A stretch of DNA of 64,000 bases, taken from the NCBI GenBank assembly GCA_039621445.1, contig CP154956.1:44683291-44747290 (forward strand), given 5' to 3'. Both the position numbers and the translations under genes were made by a program. Of this stretch, positions 9,328 to 19,579 are shown in pieces; within the stretch, counting starts at the first letter, position 1; every line of letters starts with the position of its first letter. The notes beneath the pieces were generated by a model. That model made no database searches. It had not been told where the DNA came from and saw nothing but the letters and a program-made list of their open reading frames with translations. This stretch comes from Euglena gracilis. Lineage: Eukaryota > Euglenida > Euglenophyceae > Euglenales.

Positions 9328-10499
9328 GGTGAAAAGGGCCGGGAGTGGTTGCCTGGGGAGGGGGAGGTCCCACCTTATGCCCCTTCACAGATGCAGGTGG
9401 ACACCATCACAGGGCTGAGACCCTGGGGAAAAATGACGGGAGTTTCCTCGTCATTGATTTCATTTTTTATTTCTCCTCTGAAATCTTCAAACACCACCAC
9501 ACCCTGGTTTGGGTGAGAATGGTGTGGGCAATCGAGGATATTTCATTGCCCCGTTGATTTTTCTGTCATTTTCCATTGAACTCCCGTGAAAGGATTTCAA
9601 GGGTGAATGAAAGATTCTCGTGGCTAGGCGGAAACTAGCCCGGGATCTTATTTTTTGCACGGGTGGGTGATTTCCAATCAAAGGATCCCACCCTGGAACG
9701 GGAAGGGAGATTGCCAACAACAACAAAAGCGAAACGTTGAATGAGTGCATGATTGCCACCCGTTTTGTTTATGTTGTTGTGGGTGGATTCCGGTTTGGAA
9801 GTTTCACCAAAAATTCTTAAAGAGGACAAACCACCGGAAGCACAACCGAGGGTTTGTTCTTTTAACAACCTTCTCCAAGTATTGGAGGGGGGGGGGTTAA
9901 TGACAATGTGGCTTTGAGGTTGCCCCGTCGGTTTGGCTGGGCTAAGCCACATTGCTAAATTTTCGGTGTGCATGGTTTGCCACCACACTAAGGGAAGGCA
10001 AACCGGCACCCAAGGAAGACGCCGAAGCCCATCGACTTGAACAACAACAAAAATTGTCGAGTCAATGGCTTTGGCGACCATCACCACTTGGGAGCATTAT
10101 TGCCCGTCCACCGTCATGGTGTTGAATTTATCCATTGGTGATGGTGTATTGTTGTATTATTGGGATTTTGGTTGTATTTTTGGTGTGGTCCCGTTTCGTC
10201 TGCCTACTCAGGTCCATCAACAAGGCTGAAGCAGCTGATTTTTGGTATTGATGGACGAGGAGGTGGAGTTGATGTGTGAGCATGCGGAGATGGTAACTTT
10301 GCCGTCTGCCGTTTGCAACTCGCTCTGACCACTACACCTGTTTTCGCACCTGTTTTCAAGAAAGAGGAATCTGTGATTTTTCATTTCTCCCTTCTCACGG
10401 GTCGGTGACACTCGTGGGGGAGTCCTTTTCCCCAATCGGTTTGATTGGGTTGTAGAATCATACCCCCCCACCTTTGGGCAAGTGGAGCCCGAAACCCCG

Positions 10500-11135
10500 G
10501 TCGGCTTGATCGGGGGGGGGGGGGGGGGCTATGTTATTTCTTCCAAAAAAAAGGGGTAATGAATTGTCTTCTTCAACCTCCCCGCCGGGGGGGGGGGGGG
10601 GCATGGCAAGCCCTCCCTTTGCCTGGGGGGGGGGGCGGTTGCCCAAGGCTTTCCCCGCGGGGGGGGGGAAGTCAAGCCCACCTCTCGCGGGGGGGGGGGG
10701 GCAATCATTTCCCCAAGTCTTTCCCCTCGGGGGGGGGGGGGCAAGTCAAGCCCACCTCTCGCCGGGGGGGGGCAATCTTTTCCCCAAGTCTTTCCCCTCG
10801 GGGGGGGGGCAAGTCAAGCCCACCTCTCGCCCGGGGGGGGGGCAAGCTTTTCCCCAAGTCTTTCCCCTCGGGGGGGGGGGGCAAGTCAAGCCCACCTCTC
10901 GCCGGGGGGGGGGCAAGCTTTTCCCCAATGCCTTCCCCTCGGGGGGGGGGGGGGCTGATTTTCATCTATCACTGAAAGGATTTTTGGTGATAATGGACCC
11001 TCCATTCCCTTCACGGTTGGGAATACCGTGGGGGGGGGGGGGCTGATTTTTATCCATTCAAAAAAGGATTTTTTTTTGAGTTGTGTTGGACCCCCATTTC
11101 CCTTCACGGTGGTGAGAACAGTGGGGGGGGGGGGC
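10500..11135 (+). repeat. Poly-G minisatellite with alternating spacers
   Basis: About 16 runs of 7-14 G are separated by two alternating spacers: CAAGTCAAGCCCACCTCTCGC and a variant of CAATCTTTTCCCCAAGTCTTT ending in CCCCTC. The composite unit is about 65 nt, repeated roughly four times at 10660-10950, with more diverged units on either side. G-runs of this length at this spacing can form G-quadruplexes and are prone to length errors. Confidence 0.9.
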
Positions 11136-11140
11136 GGGCT

Positions 11141-11188
11141 CGGTGTGGTTAGAATAGAATCTATGGCCTAATAGATTCCTCCACACCG
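11141..11188 (+). other. Two-part hairpin in the element 1 noncoding region
   Basis: CGGTGTGG (11141-11148) pairs with CCACACCG (11181-11188), and inside it GAATCTAT (11157-11164) pairs with ATAGATTC (11171-11178). Both arms are perfect. The hairpin sits directly after the last G-run. Its role is unknown; it could be a transcript-end or leader structure. Confidence 0.6.
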
Positions 11189-11593
11189 TTCCGCCACTTA
11201 TGCACGATCTCGAATGATGTTATCGCAATTGCGTTGCACTATTTCAATCTTTTTTTCATTCCCATCACAACGAAAGCGAGAAGGAGGGGGGGTGAAACCC
11301 CCGACTTTCGTCGCAAGGGGGGGAGTGACGACCGTTTGAGGTCGACCGCCGGGCGGCGGAGTTTTTCCTTTTTAGAAGGCCTTTTTAAGGGCGGTTTTGC
11401 TCTAATTTTAAGGCTTTCTAAAGATTTCCATTAAAATTCCCTCTCCTAGGGCGCCCATGGTTTGGTTGTGCAAGGAGAGAGATTGAGTGATGCTAGGTAT
11501 TCCCAAAGGGTGATTTTGGGTCTATTTAGCATAATTTTAAGCTTTTTATGCATTTTTCCTTTGGTTTTAAGGGAAAATGTTGGATTTGGTGAG

Positions 11594-11841
11594 AGCGCTT
11601 GCAAGCGCTTGGAACAGAATTTTAAGAGATTGGCGCCTGAGTTCCTGGAGTTTTTGCAGGGGTTTGCAAAGCTCAATAATGATGGAATTCAGCATAATTT
11701 ATCAAAATCAAGGGGGGAAACCTTGATTTTGACTTGGGTTGGTTGATTTTGATGCAATGGGCAAGAATTTGGGATTTGAGAGCGCTTAGGAATCAGCGCA
11801 CTCAATCCTAAATTTAACTGCCCATCAAGGGCATCAAAATC
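11594..11841 (+). promoter_or_regulatory. Structured 5' leader upstream of gag: palindrome plus two long hairpins
   Basis: AGCGCTTGCAAGCGCT (11594-11609) is a perfect 16-nt palindrome. TCAAAATCAAGG (11702-11713) pairs perfectly with CCTTGATTTTGA (11721-11732). An extended hairpin spans 11745-11841: GATTTTGATGC pairs with GCATCAAAATC, then ATGGGCA with TGCCCAT, then an imperfect GAATTTGGGATTTGAG helix. Retroviral leaders just upstream of gag commonly carry a palindromic dimer-initiation loop and packaging stems. That role here is inferred from position and shape. Confidence 0.5.
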
Positions 11842-11949
11842 ATTTTATTTTCACAGGGTTTTCCTCTTTACCTTTCACACCATTGTACTTGTTGTGGCAA
11901 ATACATCCAATTACAATCAAGAATTGAGTTTGGAATTTGAAATTGCAAT

Positions 11950-12421
11950 GGAAGATCAACAAAACAATCAATCATTTGAAGAAGGTGAGGTTTGTCTTCC
12001 CCCCACCTCATCTGTGGGAAAAGGGGCAGGGGGGTGGGACTCCTCAACTCAGGCAACCACTGGCCAAATTTCACCCCAAAACCCCCTTTTTGGCCCAGAA
12101 ATTGTGAGAAATGACACCCAGGGGGGGGGTGTTGGCTCTCACTGGTTCAGCTGAGCAGGGAGGGGTTGAAACCCCAAAGGCACCCCCCTTGGAGATCCCA
12201 GTGACACCCCCCTCAGGGGTCGGGGAGGGTCCACTGGGAGGTTCCTCCTTGGAAATGATGGCCCAGTTTCGGCCACAGGGGGGGCCAGAATGGGAAAAAA
12301 TTTCCGACACAAGTCCGCTCGAGGAGCCAAAAAACGATCCTACGCCGGAAACTGGCCCGGGGCGGGGGTTTCCGCTTCACCCCAGTGCTGCCGGGGGACA
12401 TGGCAGCACGGGTGTGAAACA
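11950..12421 (+). pseudogene. gag: Second copy of the element 1 gag 5' end, frameshifted and truncated
   Basis: Starts at ATG 11950 (MEDQQNNQSF...), giving the Gag N-terminus missing from the first copy. Positions 12099-12421 match 1-323 almost perfectly: one substitution, plus nine G instead of eight at 12120-12128. That extra G shifts the frame so translation ends at TGA 12152. The original frame then resumes and runs until it is cut at 12421 by the LTR of element 2. The near-identity shows recent duplication. Confidence 0.85.
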
Positions 12422-15400
12422 CTGGGCTCTTGTCACCGAACTGGCTGGGGTGTTTATGTTTTGGGCTGAAATATTCTGGGAAAATATTTCACAGCCCCCC
12501 CCCCCCCCACCGTTGAGGGCTGACCCAGCCCGAAACGGCCGACGGGAGGGATATTTTTTATGCCCACCGACTGTGGCAAATCCTTAAAATTTCTTCCCGA
12601 AATTCTCCCTGTCTGAAAACAGGAGAAAAAACCCCGGGAAGAAACTCTGAATTTCTCATTTTTTGTTATGAAGAATCTGAAAATTCTGCACAAACAACCA
12701 AAAAAAGCCTGAAAAAGACTGGGAAAAGAAACTGAGAAAACAAACTGTCACTGCCACAGCCACAGCCATTCTCATCCTGATTATTTTCCTGCCCCCCCCA
12801 GGGTTTTCGGTTCGGTACAACCATAAACCTGGTGGAGGTAAAAATGCATCAGCCACAGCCCAAATCTGTGGTTCTGGGTATTTTTGCTGCCCCCCCCCCC
12901 CGGCCTGCCATCATCTGAGCCAGGTTCGGGGAGGTAGAGAGACAAAAAGAGCTGCCCCCCCCGCCCCAGCCCAGAAATTGGATTCCTTTCGGCCTGATTT
13001 CGGCTGGGAGAGATAAAAATGTTCCCCCCCCCCCCCCCCCAGCCCAGAAATTGGCATTCTTTCAGCCATATTTCGGCTGGGAGAGATAAAAATGCTGCCC
13101 CCCCCCCCAGTCCAGAAATTGGCATTCTTTCAGCCATATTTCGGCTGGGAGAGACAAAAATGCTACCCCCCCCCAGCCCAGGGCCTTCGGTTCTGCAAAA
13201 CTAAAAACCTGGTGGAGGTCCATAATAAACTGTCCAGGCTATAACCACTTAAAATTATTCCGGTGCCACTGAACGCCTGGACCTGGAGGTCAGCAACCCG
13301 GGTCACAGCGTGGACGAAATAACCCAAATGACTCCAAACCTGCTGGGTGAACTCAAAAAAGAATCCATTAAAACAGCCTCACCTGGCATCTGAACATGCC
13401 AGATGGCTGTAAATGACATCGGCCATTGGCTCCATGACGACCTTGGTCAGTCAACTGGAAACTCAATTGGCTGGGTGGAAAAAAAGTGTATTTCCTGCTG
13501 CTCAGCCTGACCCCCCCCGACCTGGCATCGGCCAGCGCAGGTCAGGGGGGAAAAAAGCATAAAAGAGTCTGTCCAATCAGACCCCCCCCCGACCTGCCAT
13601 CAGCCAGCTCAGGTCAGGGGGAAAAGAGCATAAAAAAGTCCCAGCCTGACCCCCCTCCCCCCGACCTGCCTTCGGCCTCGGCCAGCCCAGGGCAGGGGGA
13701 AAGAGTTTTAAAAAGAAATGTCTGACCGGCTGCCCCCCCCCAGCCCAGAATTCGGCATACTTCCAGCCGCATTTCTGCTGGGGAGGGATTGACATTCCTC
13801 CCCCCCCCCTCGACCTGACCACCAGCCCAGGTTCCAGGAGGAGGGGGAAAAATAACCATTATTTCTGTCCCCCAAAAAGTCAGATTATCGGTCCACAGCC
13901 GTAAATCTGTGGTGGGGGAATTTAATGTTGTTCCCCCCCCCCCGAATTCGGCCAGCCAGCCAAACTTCAGGGTTGGGAAAATATAATTGGTCTGTCACCC
14001 CTGGATTCGGCACGAAACAGCCTGAATTCAGGGTTTTATACATCCCCCCCCCCCAGGTGTTGGCCGACAGCCTGAACCTGGTGGGGAAAGAAACCAAAAG
14101 TCTCCGACATAAAAACTGGGCACTCCTTCTGGTATTGGGGTCGCGGTCCAGCCAGGGCTGGGTCCACGGCTGCAGAAAGCTCCGGAGCCCACTGCAAAAT
14201 CTGGCCCAGCCGCATACCCTGGCTGTCCAACGGTCGCTGGTCTAATAACCATACGAACCTTGCACAGGCTTGGCAAAAATCACACAGCAGCAACTAACTC
14301 TCCGAACCCTGTGAATATTCCATAAAAGCACCGCCGTCACAGGAAAATAAAATACCCCTCGATCAGCCCCCCCCCCCAGCACGGTTCTGCCTAATCATGC
14401 TCAGGTGGGGGACTGGGGCTCGCAAAATAAACTGTTTACCCCCCCCGTTCTGGCCTGCACACATCCAGAAACAGGGGTTCATGGGAAGAAATACCCCAGG
14501 GCTCCCCCCCCCCGTTCTGGCCCGAACACTTCCAAAAATGGGGGTCCAGGGGAGGAATGCCCCAAAGCTGCCCCCCCCCTGCCCGAGGCTGAACTCCTCA
14601 CCACAGGGTCAGGGGAGAATAAAATTATTCTGAAAACCCAATCTGGGAGTGGATTGTTGCCATTGCCACGCCGCAGAAAAAGGTTTTGGATCAGCCATCC
14701 GACTGGCAAACTCCGAAGACTCCTTGGTCCACCATTCGATACGGGTAGAGGGCAGCACCGCAAATTCAGTATAATTCACCACCGTTTGGGTTCCAAGAAT
14801 CTTGCAAATTCTCAATATCCTGTCCAATGGACTTCGGGTCTGGCAATCCCATGCCGAGACTATCCCCATTTGTAAATTGAACCTGCAAAAATACAAAACA
14901 TTTTCCACCCCATCTCATGTAACCATTCTGCAAAATGGTCACATTTAGGGCGTGGAGGAGGCAGCCTAGCCCCCATTTGCTTATCAGGGCGAGTTTCTGA
15001 ACAATCCACAGGTCTAAACCCTGTGGACGTCCAAAACCTCCCCTCCAAACCTCCCCTGTGCTTTCCAGGGTGAGTTTCTGAACAATCCACAGGTCCAAGC
15101 CCTGTGGACGTCCAAAACCTCCCCTCAAAACCTCCCATCAGGACTCCCAGCTGCACTGGAGGCCTTCAGGGGGTGTTTGTGAGGGAAAAAGCTAGTCTAG
15201 AGGCCTTGAACCTCTAGACCCTGTGGCCAACCTGTCCAACCCACTGATCATCCACAGTCTCCTTTTGGCAAAATCCCAACCCTCATGACCAGGGTCTATG
15301 GCTGAACCATATACCCTGAGTCCATTTCTGTATGTTTGTGTGCTGGACTCCCTTCCAATTGGGGGGATTTGGTCCGCGCGTCCACAGGCTCCTTTCTTAC

Positions 15401-15603
15401 CAAGCTGGGATCTCTTAATTTGGAAAAATCTGGCGGATGGCACCTGGAAATCTGAAATTGCACTGCCAGTCCCCCATATCATTGGATGCGCCTTCCAAAT
15501 CGCTATCCAAAGATATCAAATTTAGGGCGCCACTCGGCCGTTTCCCAACTTTCACTTCCGGAGCCTGTTCTGGGCCGGAGCGTGGCTGTCCAAACAGCCA
15601 ACA
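12422..15603 (-). repeat. Element 2 3' LTR
   Basis: Second copy at 30870-34046. On the + strand it holds many blocks separated by runs of 7-14 C, including a near-repeated unit around CCCAGAAATTGGCATTCTTTCAGCC at 12960-13180 and a GACCTG..CAGGTCAGG unit at 13505-13700. The retroelement's sense strand is therefore G-run rich. A roughly 65-nt direct repeat at about 15000-15125 carries TTTCTGAACAATCCACAGGT and GTGGACGTCCAAAACC. I see no convincing coding region; short ORFs here are uncorroborated. It is unusually long for an LTR. Confidence 0.75.
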
Positions 15604-15616
15604 CCCTCTCCCTTGC
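15604..15616 (-). promoter_or_regulatory. Polypurine tract of element 2
   Basis: On the - strand, AAGGGAGAGGG directly abuts the TGTTGGC start of the LTR-like repeat, and the repeat's other copy lacks this neighbour. This is the expected position of the plus-strand primer next to a 3' LTR and is the best support for calling the repeats LTRs. Confidence 0.65.
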
Positions 15617-16003
15617 GACCCTTAGTCGGACACACTCAAATCCCACTTTTGTAAATCCCCTCCCAACTTCACCTCGACCCAGGTGAAGAAGGTCGGGTGG
15701 TGAAATTGTTGCCCCTCCTAGCAGTCATAAAGTACACAATCCCACAAAGTGGGATATCTCCGGTTTTGGGGTTAGCAATACCGCCCTTCCAAGCACCGCC
15801 CCAGGCATCGCGTCCACGTTGGTCTCCCCTTGCCCATACCATACCCCTTGCCCTTGCCCTTGCCGCTCTGTCAAGCCACCCTTACCCTTGCCGACTTTGT
15901 TCCAGCCACCCTTACCCTTGCCTTGCAACACAACAAGGAACGAGGGTCCAGGAAAGCTTTTGGGAGTCCACCACCTAGGGGAAATCCAACCCCCCCCCAC
16001 ACC
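15617..16003 (-). other. Element 2 3' untranslated region
   Basis: Lies between the integrase stop (TGA at 16004-16006) and the polypurine tract. It holds a short CCCTTGCC/CCCTTACC-rich tract at about 15830-15925 (+ strand) and no gene. Confidence 0.6.
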
Positions 16004-19000
16004 TCACTCTGTGGTCGGAGTGGGGGAGAGATGTTTGGTCAAATCCAAACCCAGCCGTTTCTCCTGGCAATACTTTACTAAGTCAGCATTGTACCGGGAG
16101 AAAAAGTTCCCTGTGGGCTCCCACGTCACCTTATCTGACCCTTTCCATTTTGTTTTGAATTCCCAGGTGCCCTGGGGTGTCCTGCGGTGGCCCAATATTT
16201 CTTCTGTGATCCATTCGTCCGGCTCCGCGTCCGGATCCCGGACCGTTCGTTTGTGATAATACAAGGGAAGGGGCTCACCTCCGAACGTGTCATCCACGTA
16301 AACTTTTAATGATCGTCGCGGAGCCTTTAGCCGGTGCCCCGGCTTAATCTCCACAACGTATGAGCTCTCCCCCTCCCTTGCGACCACCACTCCCGGTCCA
16401 AGCCACTTGGAATCCAGCTTGTCACCTGCATTGGGGGGTCGCAGATACCACACCTTTGCCCCAACCTGCAGGTCACTCAAGACATTCCTCCCCGCATTGA
16501 CTTGGGAGGATTGCTGAATGTGTAAATCGTTGAGCCGTTTTGACACCATTTGATCAATTTCCTTCATTCTCTTGAAAAATGAATTTGCCTCCTCACACTC
16601 AAAAGGAGGCTCCCGAGGAATCCCTCCCAAAGGTCTTTCCCTACCAAACAGAATTTGGTAAGGAGACAAGCCCCCCTCCCCCGGGGTGTCATGCAGCCTG
16701 TCAAGAACCTGTGGGAGAGCCTCCACCCATGAAAGCCGCTCATCGATCTGAAGCTTGCGGATTCTCTCGATGAGTTGTTGGCCCGCTCTCTCAGCCCTTC
16801 CATTGGTGTTATGAAAATACGCCTGAGAGAAAGCGTGCCTAATTCCCAAAAAAGCACACATTGATTGCCACCAACTGCTGATAAATTGCGCCCCCTGGTC
16901 CGTCGTTACGACACTCGGGACTCCAAAAGGTCGCCATTGGTGAGCAACCATCATTTTTGCCACCCTGCCCCCTGTAAGGCCTTGTTTCTTACATGGGACA
17001 GCCACAACCCACCCACTGTGCCTGTCTACGCACAAGACAATGGCATTATGGAGGGTCCCTTCATGCTGAACAGGTGGCATGTCGAAAATGTCCAAGGCAA
17101 CTGAAATCATCGCCTGGGGTGGGATGGGAGTGGGTTCCAAAGGGCCTTCCAAGAATCTGGGTCTTTGGCAGGCCTGGCAGGTCTCACACTCACCCATCAT
17201 CACTTTGACGAACTTTTTCACCGATGCCTCGTCCGCCCACTTGTACCGTACGGACATGGCATCCCACAGCCGTGGGAATCCGGCATGCCCAAGGTATGCA
17301 TGGAAATCCCTGACCACTGCGTTTTGGAGGCTCCATGGAACACACAGGAGACCATCCACATACATGAAACCGTTCTCCACCCTCACACCCTTGGGCCACG
17401 ACATCCCTGGTGTTTGGGTTCGAGCAAAAATGGGACCAAAACTCGGACATTTCCCGTATTCCAAACCCCAATTCACCTCCCAGAGTTTGCCGAAATCCAC
17501 CTGTGTGTGTTTAGGAATTGGTGTGGTAGAGAGCGTGTGGGAAGAGGTTGCAGGGTTTGCAAGCTCCTCGGCGGCCGTACTTGAGGAATCCACTACAGGT
17601 CCAGCAATCTCATTCACCTCCTCCTCGGTAGACCAATGAGCATTCCCATATTGGTCTACATATTGGGGCTGAATTTCCTCGGATCCTTGTGCTGCAGGGG
17701 TTGGCAGGGGTTCTGTTCCTCCTACATCCCCCACAAACGAGGCATCCTCTTGTGCACTTTCCAATCCTATGTCCTGGGTCCCCGTCTCCTTACCACTCCG
17801 AGTGGTAACACCCCGAATCCAGGCATTTTGCTGTGTGGGCGGTCCTCGGAGCCTAACCCACATGCAATTTGCCTCCTCCCTTTTCTCCTCACGAATCAGA
17901 GCCATGACATCTTCCTTGTCCTGCGCCGTGCCGTGGCGACTCACATCCTTCACGGCTTCACTCGCGGGATATGCCCACCTGGAAAGGATGTCCGCTATTG
18001 TGTTGTCCTTTCCAGGCACGTAACCCACTGTCAAATCATACTTTGACAGGAGTTGGTGCCATCGCGCCCTTCGGCCTAGGGGTCCGCTTGGGGTATCCAG
18101 GACCTCCTTCGCCCAGAATTCCAGGCTCCGGTGATCCGTCAACACCAAGACAGGTTGGAGGCCTATCCATGACTCCCATTTTTGAAGGGCTGCTATTATG
18201 GCATATGTTTCCTGCTCCCTTGGCACCCAATTTCGTTGGCTGTCCGTGAGCTTCCTGCTCATGAACGCCACAGGGGATGTCTTTCTCGCCAAGGCATCCT
18301 CCACTGTTGGTGCCCGATCCTCGTCTATGAGTTGCTCCAACGTAGCCCCTATTGCATATTGGCTTGCGTCAGCTCTCAAGACGAAAGGCTTGTCGGGGTT
18401 CACCCTTTGCAAGATGAGCTCCCCACAAAGCCTTGATTTTATATCCTGAAATGCCTCCTCGTCCTCCTTATCCCACATGATTCGTTTTTTGGATCCCTTT
18501 TTCCCCTCGCTGCGTGGAATTTTCAACTTGTCTTGGAGTCGCGACACAACCCGTGCATACTCCTTGACATACGAACTGTAGTAGTTCGTAAAACCCAAAA
18601 ATGCTCTAAGGGCCGTGATCGTCTGTGGCCTTTGCCATTTCTCAATGGCCCTGAGCTTGCCAGGTTCTGGTCTACGGGTCCCGTTCTCCAGAACATGGCC
18701 ACAAAATGCAACCCCCTTGACAAAAAACTTACACTTTTGGACATCACAGATCAATTTGGCATCCTTGAGGACTTCTAGCACCCGTCTCAGGTCCCTGTCG
18801 TGGGCTGCTAGAAGATCCTCCCCCTCCTCCACCCGAGTACCAACCAAGATATCATCGATGAAGGGGTCAGCTACATCCCTCACTGATGATAACACGTCCT
18901 CCATCATCTGTTGGAACTGTTGACTGGCGTTTGTCAGACCCATTACATTTACCCTCCACTGGAAAACCCCCAGTGGAGTGTAACAAGCTGTGATGGGTCG

Positions 19001-19579
19001 ACTATCTGGGTGTAAGGGTTGCTGGTGGAAGGCCTGCCGCAAATCCATGATGGAAAAAATTTGCCTTCCACCCTGTTTCACCAACAAATCTTCAATCACA
19101 GGTAGTGGATATGAGATCCTCCGAGTCTGGGAATTCGGACCTCTCATATCTACCACCCCTCGCCAGTCCCCATCCTTTTTCGGAACAACAAAAGTATTGG
19201 ACATCCATTCGCTGACCACCCCCTCAGGAATTCTTTCAATGTACCCCCGATCCTGCCATTCCCTTGTCACTTTGTAATGGGCCTCGAACTTCTCCCCGTG
19301 CAAGCGAAAAGGTTTGGCTCGGGTGGGTACGGCACCTTCCTTGAGGGGTATTGAAGCATACCCATATGGGCCTCTGACAGGTGGGTCCTTAAGCGGTTCC
19401 TTGTCAAAGACCACCCCATCATAATCCCTCTGAATTTTTTCTCGCAGGTCAAGAATTCTGGGATCCACATTTCCCTCCTCACGTGCCTCAACAACGTTAC
19501 GTGGCCTTGGAATTGCCCAGGTGCTGCAACGCCTTGGCAATGCGCCTCCTCTCAGCCCGGGTGAGCTTTTCACCGTCAC
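16004..19579 (-). CDS. pol: Element 2 Pol: reverse transcriptase - RNase H - integrase - chromodomain
   Basis: 1,191 residues in one uninterrupted frame; real homology with element 1 begins near residue 28 (NVVEAREEG). RT: LDLRQAFHQQ and a FIDD catalytic box near 243. RNase H: ADAS near 412, the ETYA helix and the TDHRSLE block. Integrase: HHCC module (H in RDFHAYLGHAG, C in CETCQAC), then D in VALDIF, D in VTTDQG and E in GRAERAG. Chromodomain at about 1125-1175 with FKTKWKG and VTWEP. All catalytic residues are present. Unlike element 1, RNase H and integrase are continuous. The frame differs from the upstream methyltransferase-protease ORF, so a frameshift lies near 19495-19510. Confidence 0.88.
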   Translation of the reverse strand: MTVKSSPGLRGGALPRRCSTWAIPRPRNVVEAREEGNVDPRILDLREKIQRDYDGVVFDKEPLKDPPVRGPYGYASIPLKEGAVPTRAKPFRLHGEKFEAHYKVTREWQDRGYIERIPEGVVSEWMSNTFVVPKKDGDWRGVVDMRGPNSQTRRISYPLPVIEDLLVKQGGRQIFSIMDLRQAFHQQPLHPDSRPITACYTPLGVFQWRVNVMGLTNASQQFQQMMEDVLSSVRDVADPFIDDILVGTRVEEGEDLLAAHDRDLRRVLEVLKDAKLICDVQKCKFFVKGVAFCGHVLENGTRRPEPGKLRAIEKWQRPQTITALRAFLGFTNYYSSYVKEYARVVSRLQDKLKIPRSEGKKGSKKRIMWDKEDEEAFQDIKSRLCGELILQRVNPDKPFVLRADASQYAIGATLEQLIDEDRAPTVEDALARKTSPVAFMSRKLTDSQRNWVPREQETYAIIAALQKWESWIGLQPVLVLTDHRSLEFWAKEVLDTPSGPLGRRARWHQLLSKYDLTVGYVPGKDNTIADILSRWAYPASEAVKDVSRHGTAQDKEDVMALIREEKREEANCMWVRLRGPPTQQNAWIRGVTTRSGKETGTQDIGLESAQEDASFVGDVGGTEPLPTPAAQGSEEIQPQYVDQYGNAHWSTEEEVNEIAGPVVDSSSTAAEELANPATSSHTLSTTPIPKHTQVDFGKLWEVNWGLEYGKCPSFGPIFARTQTPGMSWPKGVRVENGFMYVDGLLCVPWSLQNAVVRDFHAYLGHAGFPRLWDAMSVRYKWADEASVKKFVKVMMGECETCQACQRPRFLEGPLEPTPIPPQAMISVALDIFDMPPVQHEGTLHNAIVLCVDRHSGWVVAVPCKKQGLTGGRVAKMMVAHQWRPFGVPSVVTTDQGAQFISSWWQSMCAFLGIRHAFSQAYFHNTNGRAERAGQQLIERIRKLQIDERLSWVEALPQVLDRLHDTPGEGGLSPYQILFGRERPLGGIPREPPFECEEANSFFKRMKEIDQMVSKRLNDLHIQQSSQVNAGRNVLSDLQVGAKVWYLRPPNAGDKLDSKWLGPGVVVAREGESSYVVEIKPGHRLKAPRRSLKVYVDDTFGGEPLPLYYHKRTVRDPDAEPDEWITEEILGHRRTPQGTWEFKTKWKGSDKVTWEPTGNFFSRYNADLVKYCQEKRLGLDLTKHLSPTPTTE

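Larger units (their letters stand above)
9310..11949 (+). other. Element 1 3' noncoding region, presumed LTR and leader of the following copy
   Basis: No credible gene. Positions 9310-10490 are unremarkable unique sequence. A poly-G minisatellite fills 10500-11135, and 11141-11841 holds several strong hairpins just upstream of the next gag start at 11950. If the two gag copies are in tandem, one LTR must lie here. Its limits cannot be fixed because no second copy is present in the window. Confidence 0.5.
1..12421 (+). mobile_element. Element 1: Ty3/gypsy chromovirus-like retrotransposon encoding a DNA methyltransferase, 5' truncated by the window
   Basis: Seen: Gag, methyltransferase, protease, RT, RNase H, integrase and chromodomain follow each other on the + strand, all in one frame and broken only by TAG at 4036 and TAA at 7327. 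The element starts before the window, because positions 1-323 match 12099-12421, where upstream gag sequence and a leader are present. The 3' noncoding/LTR region and a second gag start follow. The right end is cut by the LTR of element 2 at 12422. Known: RT-RNase H-integrase order and a C-terminal chromodomain define Ty3/gypsy chromoviruses. Inference: either a tandem LTR-internal-LTR arrangement or two adjacent insertions of one family. Confidence 0.85.

Noticed and set aside
10445-11107. Gly/Pro-rich ORFs over the poly-G array
   Set aside because: They arise from GGG/CCC codons in a minisatellite and are open in several frames on both strands.
12422-15603. Protein-coding potential in the 3.18-kb repeat (ORFs of 96-225 codons, present in both copies)
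   Set aside because: Presence in both copies only reflects duplication. The frames cross C-runs of different length, change between copies and show no domain.
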